Under the pieces are notes generated by a model. That model saw only the letters and a program-made list of their open reading frames with translations, was not told where the DNA came from and ran no database searches. From positions 15,724,501 through 15,788,500 of the forward strand of contig CM072891.1 of NCBI GenBank assembly GCA_037013685.1: a stretch of DNA of 64,000 nt, written 5' to 3'. The stretch is from Acridotheres tristis (taxonomy: Eukaryota > Chordata > Aves > Passeriformes > Sturnidae). A program made the position numbers and the translations under genes. This document shows positions 14,125-24,468 of the stretch, one piece after another (within the stretch, counting starts at the first letter, position 1; every line of letters starts with the position of its first letter).

Positions 14125-14435
14125 TTCCAAGACAACTAGCAGAGCTTGGCTTGTTTAGGCTAGAAAAAAGGAAATCTGAGAAGGAACTGATTGCTCTCTA
14201 TCATATCATCAGGAGAATAAAGACTGAAAAAAGGAGTTACTGAATTTAAAGAAGAGATTTAATGTTGGCATAGAAGCAAGTTATGAATAAATTTAGGATG
14301 GAAATTAGAGGGTTTTTTTAGACATCATAAGCACGGCTTTCTTGAAAAGATTTCCATTAGAAATAGTAGAGGCAGAGACCAAATAATTTTTAAAAATAAT
14401 ATAATAGTTTATGAAAGGCTCGCTTGTGACTGAAG
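14125..14435 (+). mobile_element. Old L3/CR1-like LINE fragment, sense
   Basis: The segment reads in order 'cttgtttaggctagaaaaaagg', 'ctgattgctctctatca', 'atgaataaatttaggatgg', 'aaattagag', 'ttccattagaaatagtag' and finally 'agtttatgaaagg'. That matches the layout of the older amniote CR1/L3 type at the end of ORF2 and into the 3' UTR: 'LFRLEKRRLRGDLIALYNYL'-like coding, then 'GAATAAATTTAGGATGGAAATTAG', then 'AAGTTTATGGA'. Frameshifts and stops are numerous. It is called by recalled family resemblance, so the exact subfamily is uncertain. It appears older than the other CR1 pieces in the window. Confidence 0.65.
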
Positions 14436-16225
14436 ATGGCTGGATCTGGTGAAAGATTTCCTGTTTGACATTCTTAGTTCAGCAAATGACCTTTTCCCAA
14501 GTCTCTTAAGGACTTATTCTCAGAAATGCTAAACCCAGTTGAAATTCATTTAATCTTGTTCTGGGAGCAGTTCCTTCATCTGTAAAATGGATGTGCCACT
14601 TAAGTTGAATGAGCATTTGCAACCCTTAGGATAATTAAAAGAAAAAAAAAATCACTTAAAATTAGGAACACACCCTGATTTTTTTTAAAGCAATATAGGA
14701 ATGTCCGATTTCCAAGGTTAATTAATCTGTAAGAGAGATGGGCAGCTAAACTGATGAGAATGTTTGAAAATCTATAATGCAGAGGCTCTACAGGGGCTCT
14801 CTGGGAACTTTCTGTGGGGCATGAAGAAATTCTGCTATCACAGTACACAGTTTAGGAGCATACAGGAATTATATTCTGATTAATACTCACGGGGAACAGT
14901 AACTAATAACATGTTTCCAGATTAAACATTTGCATGCTCATGGTGCAGGCATGTCAATAAGACTCTGCTGGTAGGGCAGTCATTATACAAGAGCTGAAGG
15001 GGTGTTCTCTGTTCCCCCGAGTGTTGCTGCATTGCTGCATCTAAATGCTTTTTCCCTCAGTTTTTACATCATTTCAAACTGATGCTTTTCTCTTAAGTCA
15101 CTGAGTTAATTTCCAGCTCTGCTTTTGTCTTTCTTCTCTTGCATAGAAATAACTTTTCTTTCCTCTTGCAGCTTAAAGGCCAAAGCCAGAAAGCTGTGTT
15201 GAAAGAAAGGCAGGCTTTGCATTGCATGCAGCCGAATTCCTGAGATGTGTTATAGCAGCTCCATCTCTGAATGATCAAAATTTTGAGGTCTGTAGATCCA
15301 CCACCAAGGAACTGTCCTTCTCTTGCATCTGCCCAGGTCTGAGAATACTCAGGATAAAAATTAATTCTCTTACTCTGTCCCCTTCACTGTAATTGTAATT
15401 CACGCACTAAAGAAATCGAAGCTTTTCCATTATTTCAGTGTGGTTTTGCTGCCTAAGTATATTCTATTACATGCATATGTTAGGAGTAGAAACATCTCTA
15501 ATAAAAAATATGCTTAGTTACAAATAGAAAAATATAACATATATATCATTGAATAACAAGCTACCTGGGAAAGGAAGAAGTTAAATTTGCACCACAAAAA
15601 AGCAGAAATTTATGGGAATTTACAGTTTACGGTAAACTGAGATGAGCCAGTGAGACAAAAACATTTTTCTGAAATGGACCATTTCATTATTTAGCAGACA
15701 TTTTTCAGTATGACAATAGCAATCACTGTTTGCAGAACAATCATGTCTATGCACTCAGCCTCTAAAGTTTTTGTGCTGATTGCCCCTTCAAATCTGTGGA
15801 GATCTGGAAACAAATGTAAGTGTAGGTAGGTTTGACAACAGCCTATTTAGCCTTGGCCTTGGGTTTACATTATTTTAGTTTTTGTTCTGCCTTGGTTTTA
15901 GTAAAGTTAACCATTTGAATTAACAGCCCTTCCTTTTCTTTATAAGTGACCTGTGAAAATGAAACAGGAAGTTATTCCAGCTGGGACTGTAAAGCTCTTG
16001 AACCTTAAATTATCTTCGAAAACCATGTACTGGTTGACATGTAGGTTGACATCATTACATTTCTTGTGCATTAAAAATAGCAGAACAATGGTTAGGCAAA
16101 ATTCTGAGATTTGAAATACAAAAACTATTAGTAACATACCAAGTGATCCAGAGGCTCACAGAATAAGCAGCACTTGCCTACCCTTCCCAGTAGGAAGTGT
16201 TGTAGTAATGTTATGATGCATGACA
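14436..16225. other. Unique non-coding stretch
   Basis: No gene is visible. At 14,565-14,590 a short match to the core of MIR-type SINEs ('ccttcatctgtaaaatgg') is suggestive but isolated. At 15,623-15,639 there is an almost perfect palindrome with 8-base arms (CAGTTTAC / GTAAACTG) around one base. The sequence near 14,940-15,060 is GC-richer and unassigned. Open frames are 82 codons or fewer. Confidence 0.5.
14565..14592 (+). repeat. Possible MIR/CORE-SINE remnant
   Basis: The string 'gttccttcatctgtaaaatgg' is split here as gttccttcatctg then taaaatgg. It resembles the strongly shared MIR segment 'GTTTCCTCATCTGTAAAATGG'. MIR copies are known to be present, though degraded, in bird genomes. 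The flanks match poorly, so a chance match of about 20 bases is a real alternative. Confidence 0.3.
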
Positions 16226-16293
16226 TGGCAGCAGGGTTGGAGTAGAGGATCTCCAGGGGTACCTTCCAACCCCAGCAGTTCTGTGATTCTCTA
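16226..16293 (+). mobile_element. CR1 LINE 3' tail, sense
   Basis: The sequence 'gggttggagtagaggatctc', then 'accttccaacccc', then 'gttctgtgattctc' is the classic avian CR1 3' end in the sense orientation: 'TTGGACTAGATGATCTC', 'CCCTTCCAACCC', 'ATTCTGTGATTCT'. Only about 70 bases remain, so this is a heavily 5'-truncated insertion or a decayed stub. The terminal octamer-like repeat that CR1 reverse transcriptase uses for priming is just recognisable. Confidence 0.8.
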
Positions 16294-18074
16294 TTTTAGA
16301 TACTAAATATATTTATGCAATTAGTGAACCCCTAAAAATTATATAAGGACTGTCATTCTAAATGACAAATTATTTGCGTATACTAATCTCAACTATTCTA
16401 AGTAGACAAGACATTGTTCAAATTAATTTGCATTTTAAAATTGACTTCTAATCTCTAGAAGAGACCAGCACATATAAATTTGTACACTTTTCAATTACAA
16501 ACTGTCATCTATAATAATTTCCCACTGTAGTGTCCCTCCTGGATATCTGTTAGGTTTATACTGAACATATTGCTATTTTTCATGGTAATATCAGGATACT
16601 CAATGGATCAAAGAACTTTAGCAAGACTTTTCTACAGTCATGAGCCTTCCTGCCTTTATTTTATTTCATGGCATTTCCCTGTACAAATTTGCTAAAACTT
16701 TCCATGAACAATATAAGTAGAAGACTTACAAATTAAAATCAGCAATTTTTTTAAGGTAAACTATTACTCTGAACTATTCAAGTATGTACTCTTATATATT
16801 TTCAGATACAAATTCAATATGTTTATAAGAGCTTACTGACTTCTTTCTTCCTTATGTTGCTGTATTACTATTTTTCTAGCTCATTCCTTATTCTGAAAAA
16901 GAAGGAAATAAAATTTTGTAGTAATATAGCTTGCCAGATATTTTAAAGATATGATTTCTTTCTAAAAAAAAAAAGTCAAACCAACAACGAAGCAACAAAC
17001 ACACAACAACAAAACCAACAAAACCAACAAAAAACCTCCCTTGAGGTTCTCAAGATTTTCATAGTAATTTGATTAATTCTTTGTTTCAGCAGGAATGGGG
17101 ACATAAAGCAGAATCCACCTGAATCTGCTTTTGTGATGTGAACAATAGGACTTACAGGATTTAATATACCTCTTGCATCTTTAATTCTATCAAATGGTGC
17201 CCTTCATATTAACTCCTCATTTTGAACAGATGAAATTGAAAAGTAGCTTTTATGATCATTCTATAATTCTACTTATTTAATGAAGGTGTTTATTTTTCCA
17301 AAATTTACAACAATCTCTACTGGCACTAAGCAGTCTTCCAACATTTGCTGTTTGAAACTGACATTTATTTTGTCCTCAGGACAAATGTAATTTTCTCAAC
17401 AGGTGTATAAATGCTTGGGGAATGTCAAAAGAGACTTAATGAGAAACCACATGTGAGAAAGGATGTCATATTTCCAAGCACGATGAAAGCTGACCATGAC
17501 TTTGACCCTGATATCTTATTTCCCTGCCACTCTCACAGTTTCAAGTTAGTCACTTACTGCTTGACACAACCACATTCATCAAATAGACTGTTTTCAGTTA
17601 TTATCCAGCAGTTTACATTGTCCAAAATTGTTTAAACTTCACAGATATTTTTCCAGCTTCTCACTGTAATGAAACAAAGAGCAGTGAGAGACCACAGCCA
17701 TAGAAAAAAATCTTGCATAATCACTGTGCAAGCTTAGAGGACTGCTGCTAACTGTTGTGGCAACAGAACTTGAAAGTTTAAAATTACAGAGAGGGGATAT
17801 TGTCAATTCCCACCAACCCTATTTTGCTGTTCCTTGTCTGTCCTCCATCCATCTAATAAAATCCTCAGTCCCAGTATGAAAAGTGCTGCCCTTCAGTAGG
17901 TGAGCAGGCAGGATTTTACTCAATCAGCTTTGTATTTTTAGATAGACAGCCACTATTGCTCCTGACCCTTCCTTTCTCTTTATTTAAAAGGCTCCACTCT
18001 CTCTACAGATACTGTGGCTAGCATATGGCAGGTTTTACCCATTCCATGGAACATTTTCCAAGCAGCAGCAAGGC
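16294..18074. other. Unique AT-rich stretch with A-rich tract
   Basis: There is no gene and no recognisable element. An A-rich, (AAC)-like low-complexity tract runs from about 16,967 to 17,035. The longest open frame is 74 codons at 17,411-17,635, without recognisable features. Confidence 0.55.
16967..17035. repeat. A-rich (AAC)-like low-complexity tract
   Basis: An 11-base A run is followed by interspersed CAA, AACC and AACA units. It could be the aged tail of a plus-strand retroelement, but no element body is recognisable upstream. Confidence 0.8.
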
Positions 18075-18390
18075 ATGGAGTCCTAGGTTGAATGATATGC
18101 ACAACTTCTATGGGCAGCCTCTTCCAGTGTCTCACCACTGTCTAGTAAAGAACTTTTTTCTAATGTCTAATTTAAATCTCTCCTCTTTCAGTTTAAAACC
18201 CTTCCCCCTCGTCCTACTGCTATCTGTGTGTGTGAAAAGTCTGTCTCACTCTTTTTTATGAGCCCCCTTAAAGCACTGGCAGGCTGTGATGAGGTGTTCC
18301 CAGAGGATTCTCCAGGCTGAACAAGCCCAGGTCCTCCAGCCTGTCCTCACAGCACAGGTGGCCCAGCCTCCTGGGTAACCTCATGACCCA
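18075..18390 (-). mobile_element. CR1 LINE fragment, antisense
   Basis: The plus strand shows 'gcacaacttctatgggcagcc', 'cttccagtgtctcaccac', 'tctaatttaaatctc', 'ctttcagtttaaaaccc', 'ccccctcgtcctac' and 'ctccaggctgaacaagcccag' in order. This is the reverse complement of the avian CR1 ORF2 end and 3' UTR, with consensus pieces 'CAACTTCTCTGGGCAACC', 'CAGTGTCTCACCACC', 'CTTTCAGTTTAAAACC' and 'CCTTGTCCTA'. Translated on the minus strand, it keeps 'RLEDLGLFSLE', close to the CR1 ORF2 C-terminus. The 3' terminus itself (left end) is missing or decayed. At its right, 5'-truncated end the element runs directly into a (TA)n microsatellite. Confidence 0.9.
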
Positions 18391-18391
18391 A

Positions 18392-18446
<55 letters not shown>

Positions 18447-18450
18447 TATA
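18391..18450. repeat. (TA)n microsatellite at CR1 boundary
   Basis: About 60 bases of nearly perfect TA dinucleotide, with single C interruptions near both ends, start where recognisable CR1 sequence stops. Read on the minus strand it gives a (YI)n peptide, a low-complexity artefact rather than a protein. Confidence 0.95.
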
Positions 18451-20112
18451 GCTAGACTGCAGCAAAGCACCTTCTGCTTATAGATTTGTCCTATCAGTAT
18501 GTGATGCACCTTGGCTCAAGTGACTTTCCACAGAATGTAGGAAGTTTGTGATGATATAGCATGATGTACCTTGAGGTACAGAGGGCCCAAACTGAGGGAA
18601 AAATTCATTTCACTTCAATGCCAGCTGATGATGAAGTGCTTGTAAGAACCAGAAGATGACCTTTTTCGAAGGCAGTAGCTAAAAGCATATCCCCAGACCA
18701 ATAAATTTGATTCTAATAGAGCAGATTCTAAGGGCTTGTCCTTATTGTATCTTTTTTAAAATCTTGATCAAGTTACTACTAGCTTTAATATATTTTCTTT
18801 TTGCTTTTTTACTTTAATTCCATGTTATCCTCCATATTTTCTCTAATATCCCAATATAGGATTCTTTCAGCTTTGTTCTCTTATGTGTAATGGCAGATAC
18901 AAAAGTGAGCACACTTCCATGGTCTGTGACATATGAGGCTGAGACTCCATTTCTGATGAAGAAATGAGAAAAGTCCATTACCTGTGTGTTACCAAATTCT
19001 ATACCACTGACCCTTATATTTATCTATTTGCAGAGACATGAGTTACATTTAGATATTTAGATTCACTAGTCCTCCCAAAGCCATTTAGTAAACCTGTGGC
19101 AAATTGGAAAATGGAGTCCAACACCACTCTACCTGCCACATAAAACAAATTGACCTAATGAAGGGCTTATGGTTAAACAACTGGAGACTCCCTCTTTTGT
19201 TTTAAGGGAATTATAGTATTAAATGCACAAATAAATTTAAAAAATTAAAATTCTCAGAGTTTTAGCCCCTCCTTGCTGTTTGTTTTCTAACCAACTATTA
19301 ATTTGCATAAAGTAAAAATGGGAATAAATAATGTAATTAAAAATAATAGTATGTTAATCTTCTATCCCTAAGCTTCCATTTAATTGCTTGAAGGGTGATG
19401 CATTTGGATCTGATACTTGTTTACTAGAGATGATTGCTTAACCACTTACTGTTTTAATATTGACAGATGTCCCAGAGAGATAATAAGTGAAAGCATATCA
19501 GTACTTTGCAGTCATTTAATGTTAGCATATAATGCTACTTAATACATGTTGACTTCCATGTTTACCTTCTCTGGTGAACAGAGGAACAGCATGAGAGATT
19601 TTTCCAGACTTGATTTGATTTTTCCATCAAATAAATGAAAAATGACAAGGAAATAAGTTTTCTAAAATGAAAAACTTAATGTTTCATTTCACCAGTGGGG
19701 GGGAAATATAACATTAAAAAGCTAGTTTGTCAGGTGCATTTATAGATGGCAACAGGTGGTTTTAGAAAAGTTTTTCAGGGCTAAAATGATATGAATTCTC
19801 CTCTCAAAGGCTATAAATAATTCAGAATATTAGGGAAATGCAAGTTTTCAACAAAAAAAATTCCTTCTAAAACTTCATGGGAACAAGAAAGAACCAAAGC
19901 CTGATAAAGTCATAAATTCTACCTGTATAAGGAGAGTTGTATTCTTCCACAATATATTCTAAAGCATGTCCTGATGTAGATGTGAAAATATTGACTGACT
20001 AATCTCTACAACCGTCCTTTACCAGTTCTCTCACTCTCAAATGTGTGAAGAGTTTTCAATATTTATTTTTTAATGTCAAAGAAACGCAAATAGTAGCAAT
20101 AGTGCTACTATT

Positions 20113-20131
20113 AAAAAAAAAAAAAAAAAAA
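20113..20131. repeat. Poly(A) run
   Basis: A run of 19 A. It has no polyadenylation signal at the proper distance upstream and no recognisable retrocopy body, so it is called as a homopolymer only. Confidence 0.9.
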
Positions 20132-20608
20132 GTAGAGGAGGAAATGTTTAATGATTTTCTTGGGGACTGTGAACTAGTATTGAAACCAGTATTGTACAGG
20201 TGTGTGTTTCTGACATGCAGTTCATCTGACATGTAATAACAAAGAAGCATGAATACATGAATATAAATACCTGTTTTAACATGCACCCTTAGCAACTCTC
20301 CTCATGTAGGAACACCTAAATTATAGTGATACATTCTGAAAGTTTTCCAAGAGTTTGGTATTTATATGACTCTTCTTTGATTGCTGTTACATTTGAAAAA
20401 CGTGGCTAAAAATGTTGGCTTGTTGCCTGACTGATGTTGCCTCTGATATAGCTTTGCTGCAGGGCTTGTAAAGTTTTATCTTTCTTTCTCTGGGAAATGC
20501 AGAAAAATATTAAATATATTCATATTTCAATAGGGAAAGAAAAAGAAAAAAAACCAAGAGAGAAAAATACTGTTTATCCAATTGGAGTGGGTTTGTTTTT
20601 AGTTTCCT

Positions 20609-20621
20609 CACACACACACAC
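20609..20621. repeat. Short (CA)n microsatellite
   Basis: About six CA units, a short dinucleotide tract. Confidence 0.85.
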
Positions 20622-20756
20622 CTGCTTTGTCCCTTACCATCTCCAGTTTGGCCAAAGTACTTCCATTGATTGCCTTTTAGAAAGCACAGGCAGTTTCAGA
20701 AGATAGAAGCTACTCTGCTTTACTGTATCTTCCCTAGGAATTCAAGAATTCCCATA

Positions 20757-21195
20757 GAATCACAGAACATGCTGAGTTGGAAGGGACTCATCAGGAACAT
20801 CAAAACCAACTCTTGGCCCTGCACAGACCACCCCAAGACTCACACCCTGTGCCTGAGAGCATTGTCCAAAATCTTGAGCTCTGCCAGGCTGGTGCTGTGA
20901 CCCTGATCCAGTGCCCAAACACTCTTTGGGTGAAGAACCTTTTCCTGACACCCAGCCTAGACCTGCCCTGACACAGCTTCATGCCTTTTACTCATGTCCA
21001 GTCACCACATGGAAGAGATCAGTGCCTGCTCCTCTGCTTTTCCTCATGAGGATGCTGAGGACCACAGTGAGGTCTCTCCTCAGTCTCCTCCAGGCTGAAC
21101 AGACCCAGTGACCTCCCCTGCTCCTCACTCAGCTTCCCCTCCAAACCCTGCTCCATCCTCATGGCCCTCCTTTGGGCACTCTGCAATAGTTTTAT
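20757..21195 (-). mobile_element. CR1 LINE fragment, antisense, with 3' end
   Basis: The left end reads 'agaatcacagaacatgctg', 'agttggaagggactcatcag', the reverse complement of a CR1 3' terminus. Next come 'agtgcccaaacactctttggg', 'tgaagaaccttttcctgac' and 'ctccaggctgaacagaccc', in CR1 order. On the minus strand the frames keep 'GRSRLGVRKRFFTQRVFGHW', which parallels the CR1 ORF2 C-terminal pattern 'GRFRLDIRKKFFTVRVVRHW', and the end near 21,180 ('ctcatggccctcctttgggca') matches the 'RHEDHEGPP'-type part of the antisense consensus. At ~440 bases it is one of the two longest CR1 copies here. It is 5'-truncated, with frameshifts. It directly abuts the tandem-repeat and LTR cluster to its right. 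Confidence 0.9.
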
Positions 21196-21274
21196 GTATT
21201 TTTCATTTTATGGCACCCAAAAGTTCCCCCAATGTGTGGAATGAATTCCCAAGCACAGGTTTTTTTATCTACAA

Positions 21275-21435
21275 GGTGTCTACCCAGGTGACTACAGTTG
21301 TTATTTTGTGTTAATGTGTGTCTACCTAGTCAGCCATAATTGTTGATGTTTGTATTGACTATTTGTTGTTAATGTTGTATTTCTTGGTGCCCACCCAGTT
21401 GTCTACAGTCATTGATGTTTGTGTTAATGTGGGTC
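21275..21435. repeat. Degenerate tandem repeat, left part
   Basis: Three imperfect units start at about 21,275, 21,316 and 21,386. Each opens 'g(g/t)tg(t/c)c(t/c)accc/t-agt', passes through 'ta-ag-cattgttgatgtttgt' and closes 'gttaatgt'. Unit lengths differ (about 41, 70 and 49 bases), so internal deletions are likely. A fourth unit continues at 21,731, after an inserted LTR. Such repeats occur in the U3 part of some LTRs, and this array may belong to the LTR-like block that ends near 22,390. Confidence 0.75.
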
Positions 21436-21730
21436 TGTCGTCGTTGTGATCCACACAGAAAGAGAGGGAGACAGACACAGCTGACTCCAAGCTGGATGAG
21501 CAGGAAAAGAGCCTTTTTATTTACATAATTATACATATTTATAGAATCTCAACAATGATCATGGATTGGACAGTGATGAAGAGACCTCTGACTCCACTGG
21601 CTCATCACAATGTCAATCAATCCTCTCTTCCTCCAAAGGGGAATGCAAACAATCCTTATTTATAAGAAAGATTGTGAGAAAGTGTAACAAGAATATGTCA
21701 ACGTGAGAAGGCCAAAACTCCAGGGCAACA
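21436..21730 (-). mobile_element. Solo LTR, antisense, inserted in tandem repeat
   Basis: On the minus strand this 295-base segment begins TGTTGCCCTGGAG and ends GATCACAACGACGACA, the TG...CA termini of a retroviral LTR. A TATA box (TATAAATA, plus-strand 21,536-21,543) is followed in the sense direction by an AATAAA polyadenylation signal (plus-strand 21,516-21,521) and a U5-like pyrimidine-rich end. The flanks are TGGGTC (21,430-21,435) and TGTGTC (21,731-21,736), a 6-base duplication with one mismatch. Units of one tandem repeat lie on both sides, so the insertion split an existing array. No internal retroviral sequence is present, so it is a solo LTR formed by LTR-LTR recombination. The family was not named. 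Confidence 0.8.
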
Positions 21731-21800
21731 TGTGTCCACCTAGTCGGCCACAACTGTTGAGGTTTGGCTATTTGTTGTTAATGTTGCAGGCCTTTGGAAG
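21731..21800. repeat. Degenerate tandem repeat, right part
   Basis: 'tgtgtccacctagtcggcc', then 'acaactgttgaggtttg', then 'ctatttgttgttaatgttg' closely matches the unit at 21,316-21,380: 'tgtgtctacctagtcagcc', 'ataattgttgatgtttg', 'ctatttgttgttaatgttg'. It is the fourth unit of the array interrupted by the solo LTR. Confidence 0.8.
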
Positions 21801-22391
21801 TTGTTAACCCTCCTGGCTGTCTGTCCCTTACCCTGTCCCAGCACTCACTCACATCAATGCACATCTCCATTACCCCCTCCCAAAATGGCACCCAGCAAAT
21901 AGGGGAACTGCAAGTGCTCATGGGACACAATTTGATAATAAAAACCTCTAAAAACAACGAGCCAATATAACATCTAAGACTAAAAATGGTACTCCCAGAT
22001 AGGGAAAACAGTGGAGAAGATTAAACCACCAACCAGGGGGGTTTTTTGTCTTATCACCATGACCCAACAGCACCTGGTCAAGAGGACATCCCTAGAGGAA
22101 GAGCCAGCCAGGGTTTTCCTGAGCACTTCCCTGAGGATGGAAGCCCCAGCTCTGCTGAGAGACATGGCCATTCACCTCCTCCTCTGCATTGCCCTGTGGG
22201 AGCAGCACGGTGTGCACAACCCCTCGGGCTCCCCACCCAAAGCTGTCCTCAATAAAAACCTTAAAAATAGCTGGTCCCCTGGCCCGTTTATTTCACCCAG
22301 AACTTGAGGTGAGGCTGTCCCAGAGCAGAGTGGGACAATCCCCTTACCTGCCCAGCTGGTGATGCTGTGCCTGAGGCATCCCAGGACACCT
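21801..22391 (+). mobile_element. Probable LTR 3' portion (second LTR family)
   Basis: This GC-richer block ends with 'ctgtcctcaataaaaacctt', 'aaaaatagctggtcccctgg', an AATAAA signal (22,251-22,256) followed by an R/U5-like stretch, as expected for a sense LTR. The tandem repeat upstream could be part of its U3, which would make the whole LTR about 1.1 kb. I could not fix the termini or a target-site duplication. A 98-codon frame inside (22,011-22,307) has no recognisable domain and is likely incidental. A gene-derived 3' end is a less likely alternative. Confidence 0.5.
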
Positions 22392-23448
22392 AGATAGAAA
22401 ATAATAATCTGTTTTTATTCACTACAGCTCTTCCTTCATCTATTCCTGCAAAATCTGCAGGAATCTCAGGAGCAGTCACGAATCACTGTCATTCTCTTCA
22501 GGAAATCTGCATCAAATGAGAACATATATATTGAACTTCATATCAAAATGTGAATGAACAGAGTGGGGCAAATGTACTGAGGATGTTTTCTGTAGAGGAA
22601 ATGGCAAAAAAGGTTGGTTTGGAATGGGTCAGTATGTGAAAAATTTATTCAGCAAATGGAGCCATTGTTTTATCAGGCTCACCAAGCACCAGAATGGATT
22701 GGAGCCTCAACCCAATGAATATAGACAGGAGCACAAACTGGAAGAATTTGGGAACTGTGAGGTTTAGCTTGTTTGTTTGCTATTGGGCAAGAGCAAAATA
22801 TGTTTCAAAAATGAGATTTTTTTTTCACTAATTCAAAATATAATCTCACTGAAACCAGTCCCAGAGGAAAAACTGTGTTAAGTTAGGAGTTGCATTCTTC
22901 AAGCTAAGTGTTATTTTCTCATATCAGCTCCTTATGTCTGTGAGGATTTTTGATCACCTTTGTTTATGAGGAACAAGCAACAAATATTACAATTCTAGAT
23001 TAAAAAAAAAACCCAAGAAACAATTAAATTAAAAATCCCTGGAGGCCAGAGGGAGGAACTCCTTTAAATATGTTCTTACTGCTGAGACAAGTCAAGGTGT
23101 CTAAATTTCTCATGAAGACGAATAAGGTCTCCCAGGGATTAGAGTGTATTTCAGAAAGTTGGATGTGTTATATCAGTAGTGATCATTAGGGACACTGCTA
23201 GCTGGGTGGTAGTTTTAAAGCCACAACAGTATTTATTTCTCTGTAGAAATTGGTATTTTTAACAAGGTGATCTTCAGTTTTATGTTGTGGTAAAGAAGCA
23301 TATTTTTACACACTGTATACTATAATTAAAAACATATAAGCTTAGATCTATAGTTAGAGTTTTCATGACTGAATTCTTTATAACTCATTCTATGGCCAAA
23401 AATGGGTCACAGACTACTAACAGAATAATTTTAAAAATAAAATAATAA

Positions 23449-23463
23449 ATATATATATATATA
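23449..23463. repeat. Short (AT)n tract
   Basis: A run of about seven AT units within a wider A/T-only stretch. Confidence 0.85.
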
Positions 23464-24438
23464 ATAAAAGCATCAGCAGTTAGTTTTTTTCTTTTCCATT
23501 TCTTCTGTCAAGCTGTTCAGCCCAAGGATTTTGTACTCATCAAGACCCATGACTTTTTGAAAAATGTCCAAAATGAAGTTTTTTGTTATATTGTGATGGT
23601 TGCATCATTCAGTGACCTGTAGAAAGACTTGTATTTTTAACATAATTGGCAACAGCCAGGAAAGTGTTGGCTCAATCTTTGCTCACTGAATTCTGTAGTC
23701 TCCTAAACAAATTGTCTGGGTACAGCTGAGTTCAAATAGGAAAAACAGTAATGGTGAGTTGTTCTTCCTGTTTGAAGAAGAGGAAGAAATTTAAAAAAAA
23801 AAAGATGGCTGTGTGAGATAAAGTTGGCTTTACGTTTATTCCTGTTATTTTGTTCACATTTGGAGATCAAGCATAACAGTTTTTGGAGTAGTTTTCTGAG
23901 AATATACAGAAGCATACACATTTTTGGATTGCGTTTCTTGCTTCACAAGTTAAGATTTTTCTTTAGTCGGCTAAATCTTTATCTTTGCCAGCCCTCTGGC
24001 ACTACATCTCACCTTATGTAAGTTTATCAGGTTTAGATTGGATTTTTTGATTGGTTGGGTTTTAAAGTTAATAGTTTTGACAAAGAGTTTCACGTCAAGA
24101 AAACAATTTCAAACTAAATCTTGTTAATATGTGTTGTTGTATACAAAATATTTTGGGAAATAATAAATGCTCCTTTTTTTCAACCTGAGAGGCTATTGTT
24201 TCAGTAATCTCAGTAGTTCCCTTTTGTTTTAAATAAGATTAAAAAATACTTTACTGATAGATGTCCTCTTGCCCTCTCCCTTTTCCTTTCCCTGTTGATA
24301 ACCACATTATTTTTTTAATTGGTAAAAAATTACAACACATCTGATAGTACTAATATCAATAAGGGTTTAGAAAGCTAATTGTCCACTACAGAAAAAACCC
24401 AAAACAAAACAATAAAACAATAATAGTCCATTTTATGG

Positions 24439-24468
24439 TTATAATATAAATATATAATATATATATTA
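24439..24468. repeat. AT-rich low-complexity tract
   Basis: Thirty bases of A and T only, mostly TA and ATA units. It is a decayed dinucleotide repeat. Confidence 0.8.

Larger units (their letters stand above)
18451..20756. other. Unique AT-rich non-coding stretch
   Basis: No gene or recognisable element is visible. Simple repeats are a 19-base poly(A) at 20,113-20,131 and a short (CA)n at 20,609-20,621. The open frames across the poly(A) are chance frames carrying a poly-lysine or poly-phenylalanine run. Confidence 0.55.

Noticed and set aside
18268..18465. 65-codon minus-strand frame with (Tyr-Ile)n
   Set aside because: It is translation of the (TA)n tract joined to decayed CR1 ORF2, not an independent protein.
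20113..20131. Poly(A) run considered as a processed pseudogene tail
   Set aside because: No AATAAA 10-30 bases upstream and no recognisable coding or UTR-like body or target duplication.
20760..20982. Small overlapping frames on both strands
   Set aside because: The minus-strand ones are remnants of the CR1 ORF2 C-terminus and the plus-strand ones are their shadows. Frameshifts exclude a working protein.
22011..22307. 98-codon plus-strand frame
   Set aside because: It lies in a GC-rich LTR-like block that ends with an AATAAA signal. No domain is visible, and open frames are common by composition there.
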